Translations under genes and position numbers: made by a program
Part shown: piece after piece, positions 6,904 through 7,959 of the stretch
How positions within the stretch are numbered: position 1 is the first letter of the stretch
Layout of the letters: each line of letters begins with the position of its first letter
Source of the DNA: an uncultured Cytophagaceae bacterium
GTDB lineage: Bacteria; Bacteroidota; Bacteroidia; Cytophagales; Spirosomataceae
Direction of reading: 5' to 3'
DNA: 7,959 nt
Assembly (NCBI GenBank): GCA_903837305.1
Contig: CAILUB010000177.1
Coordinates: 1-7,959 of the forward strand
The notes under the pieces: generated by a model
Databases searched by the model: none
What the model saw: only the letters and a program-made list of their open reading frames with translations
What the model was told of the DNA's origin: nothing

Positions 6904-7036
6904 AGGATTTAATCTTTCTTTCCAATAACTCTTAATTCATTGTCCTTGAGTAACCTAAAAATCATTTTTTATAAGCTGTCCTAAGTCAAATTCTTATTGC
7001 TATGTGCGAGCAACCTACAGACAAGGCGTGCGATGA

Positions 7037-7210
7037 CTGTGTAATGAACTAAAACAGTACCAATTTAGCTGCGTCCGCTTGTATTACTTGAGGTTTTTGG
7101 CCTGCCCAGCACGATTCGAACGTGCGACCTGGATTTTGGGAACAATTGTGGTTGCCGAAATATGTAATTATTTTAATGACTTACAGCATAAGAACGGGGC
7201 TGTGTAATGA
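7037..7210. repeat. 11-bp direct repeat bracketing the tRNA fragment
   Basis: CTGTGTAATGA occurs at 7037-7047 and again at 7200-7210, 163 bases apart in the same orientation, one on each side of the tRNA remnant. It could mark a small insertion or deletion event, or be coincidence. No transposase and no terminal inverted repeats were seen inside. Confidence 0.35.
7098..7135 (-). pseudogene. 3' fragment of a tRNA gene (probable integration att site)
   Basis: Read on the minus strand, the order is that of a tRNA 3' end. A possible anticodon-stem remnant (AATCC, 7135-7131) leads into a 5-base variable loop AGGTC (7130-7126). The T stem GCACG (7125-7121), T loop TTCGAAT (7120-7114) and pairing T stem CGTGC (7113-7109) follow. 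The 3' acceptor strand TGGGCAG (7108-7102), discriminator G (7101) and encoded CCA (7100-7098) complete it. Farther upstream, the D arm, the 5' acceptor strand (CTGCCCA expected) and a pairing anticodon stem are absent, so it cannot be a functional tRNA. The T arm and variable loop resemble proteobacterial arginine tRNAs, but the isoacceptor cannot be fixed. Such 3' tRNA copies are left where phages or genomic islands integrate by tyrosine recombinase. Confidence 0.7.
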
Positions 7211-7273
7211 CTTTCGAGGCTTTATAAAGCATTCCTATTGATGTCTAGCGTAGTTACTCCTCCATCATCAACT

Positions 7274-7959
7274 TTACTTATGCAGAAATACATACTCTCC
7301 TGCCCAATCATGCCCTGGAGGATTGTCTTTATATCCTCGACAACGCTCTATAAAAATTTTGCAGGCTTGATCATCAGGACGTAAACCAAGAAGCTTTTCA
7401 AATCTAAATAAAGCTTTGTCCCAATCCTTTTCTAAATATGAATTTACAGCCTTCCCAAACATTTCCAGAAACTCAGAATCCGAGCCTGTGACATCACCTT
7501 TGCGAGAGACTAATTCATAAATAGGAACTGGCTCTGTTTTGCCTTTAACAACAACTATATCGAGTAACCTATAAATAAACTCATCAGGCAATTCATTAAG
7601 CACAGACTGACTAATAATGATGGAGGTTGAGTACTCCTTATTTAATCCCTCTAAACGGCTAGCAAGATTAACAGGGTCACCCATTGCCGTATAACTTAAA
7701 CGCTGGTCTGATCCAATATTTCCTACAACGACGTCACCCGTATTAAGGCCAATACGTGCTTTAAATCCAGGGCGACCTTGACTAGTCCATTCTTTAGCTA
7801 ATATTTTTAAACGCGTATTACATTCAATTGCAGCCAAACAAGCTTGAGTTGCATGATCAAGAGTTTTATTTGGGGCGCCCCAAAATGCCATAATTGAATC
7901 GCCAATATATTTATCAACCGTACCACCGTGCTTTAAAATTATCGTAGTCATTTCAGTTA
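7274..7959 (-). CDS. Second class III adenylate cyclase, N-terminal part beyond the window
   Basis: The C-terminal 228 codons of a class III nucleotide cyclase. The frame stays open to the right edge, and the residues before the ATG at 7951 (T-E, preceded by a codon ending TA) align with L-S-E-M of the first cyclase, so that ATG is internal. Counting from it: K14 and D18 in DKYIGD are the base-selecting lysine and second metal aspartate, T88 in YTAMGD is the class IIIb threonine, and N95 and R99 (VNLASRLEG) are the transition-state residues. The first metal aspartate lies outside the window. The C-terminal tail of about 70 residues has a TPR-like helix pair and ends NPPGHDWAGEYVF, paralleling the tail of the first cyclase. 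It is probably another CHASE2 cyclase, but its sensor cannot be seen. It converges with the CNB gene across a spacer carrying a tRNA scar. Confidence 0.9.
   Translation of the reverse strand, partial: TEMTTIILKHGGTVDKYIGDSIMAFWGAPNKTLDHATQACLAAIECNTRLKILAKEWTSQGRPGFKARIGLNTGDVVVGNIGSDQRLSYTAMGDPVNLASRLEGLNKEYSTSIIISQSVLNELPDEFIYRLLDIVVVKGKTEPVPIYELVSRKGDVTGSDSEFLEMFGKAVNSYLEKDWDKALFRFEKLLGLRPDDQACKIFIERCRGYKDNPPGHDWAGEYVFLHK

Larger units (their letters stand above)
6904..7273. other. Intergenic spacer with tRNA scar, no protein gene
   Basis: About 370 bases between the converging CNB and second-cyclase genes. It holds a 3' tRNA fragment (7098-7135, minus), an 11-bp direct repeat on either side of it (7037-7047 and 7200-7210) and a 12-bp palindrome GCTTTATAAAGC (7219-7230). 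Both flanking operons end here, yet no GC-rich hairpin followed by a T run is visible; an AAAAA-TCA-TTTTTT stretch (6957-6970) is the nearest thing to a terminator. I found no coding frame worth calling. Confidence 0.6.

Noticed and set aside
6955..6975. Rho-independent terminator after the CNB gene
   Set aside because: The AAAAA-TCA-TTTTTT stretch pairs only through A-T bases and has no GC stem, so it is too weak to call.
7098..7200. A complete functional tRNA on the minus strand
   Set aside because: The sequence upstream of the variable loop does not give a pairing anticodon stem, a D arm or the 5' acceptor strand CTGCCCA.
7219..7230. Palindrome GCTTTATAAAGC as terminator of the second cyclase
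   Set aside because: It has only a 4-bp stem once a loop is allowed, and no T run follows on either strand.
7274..7951. ATG at 7951 as a true start giving a 225-residue free catalytic domain
   Set aside because: The frame stays open to the edge, and the residues before this Met align with the first cyclase. The start would fall in the middle of the catalytic domain, after the first metal aspartate.
1..7959. CRISPR array, insertion sequence or integrase gene
   Set aside because: No regularly spaced repeats, transposase or recombinase frames were seen. The only mobility sign is the tRNA fragment.

Overview
The window looks like chromosomal DNA from a low-to-moderate GC Gram-negative bacterium. 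Exported proteins (an autotransporter-type outer-membrane barrel, a lipoprotein, a periplasmic FecR protein) show an outer membrane. The mix of CHASE2/class III cyclases with a FecR partner, AT-rich spacers and compact operons would fit a freshwater betaproteobacterium such as Polynucleobacter. That placement is an inference from gene style, not a database match.

Layout. Positions 1-1033 (minus) hold the N-terminal 344 codons of an exported beta-barrel protein that runs off the left edge. Positions 1099-4987 (minus) form a tight gene cluster, transcribed right to left: CHASE2-class IIIb adenylate cyclase, then a FecR-domain periplasmic protein, then an alpha/beta-hydrolase lipoprotein, with gaps of 22 and 15 bases. 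An intergenic region of about 460 bases with a perfect 7-bp inverted repeat separates this cluster from a divergent plus-strand operon. That operon encodes a class I cyclic-nucleotide phosphodiesterase (5455-6342) and, 3 bases later, a stand-alone cyclic-nucleotide-binding protein with no recognisable DNA-binding domain (6346-6903). Next is a spacer of about 370 bases without protein genes. It contains the 3' part of a tRNA gene (minus strand, T arm through CCA), a typical scar of site-specific integration. The right edge (7274-7959, minus) is the C-terminal part of a second class III cyclase, paralogous to the first.

Taken together, the genes encode a near-complete cyclic-nucleotide circuit. 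The cyclases make the nucleotide (residue signature predicts cAMP), the CHASE2 region and perhaps the FecR protein sense something in the periplasm, the phosphodiesterase degrades the nucleotide, and the CNB protein reads it. The surface lipoprotein and the outer-membrane barrel are plausible neighbours of an envelope-sensing pathway, but nothing in the sequence proves they are its targets. The CNB protein has no visible output domain, so the final step of the circuit is unknown. That is the most intriguing gap in the window.
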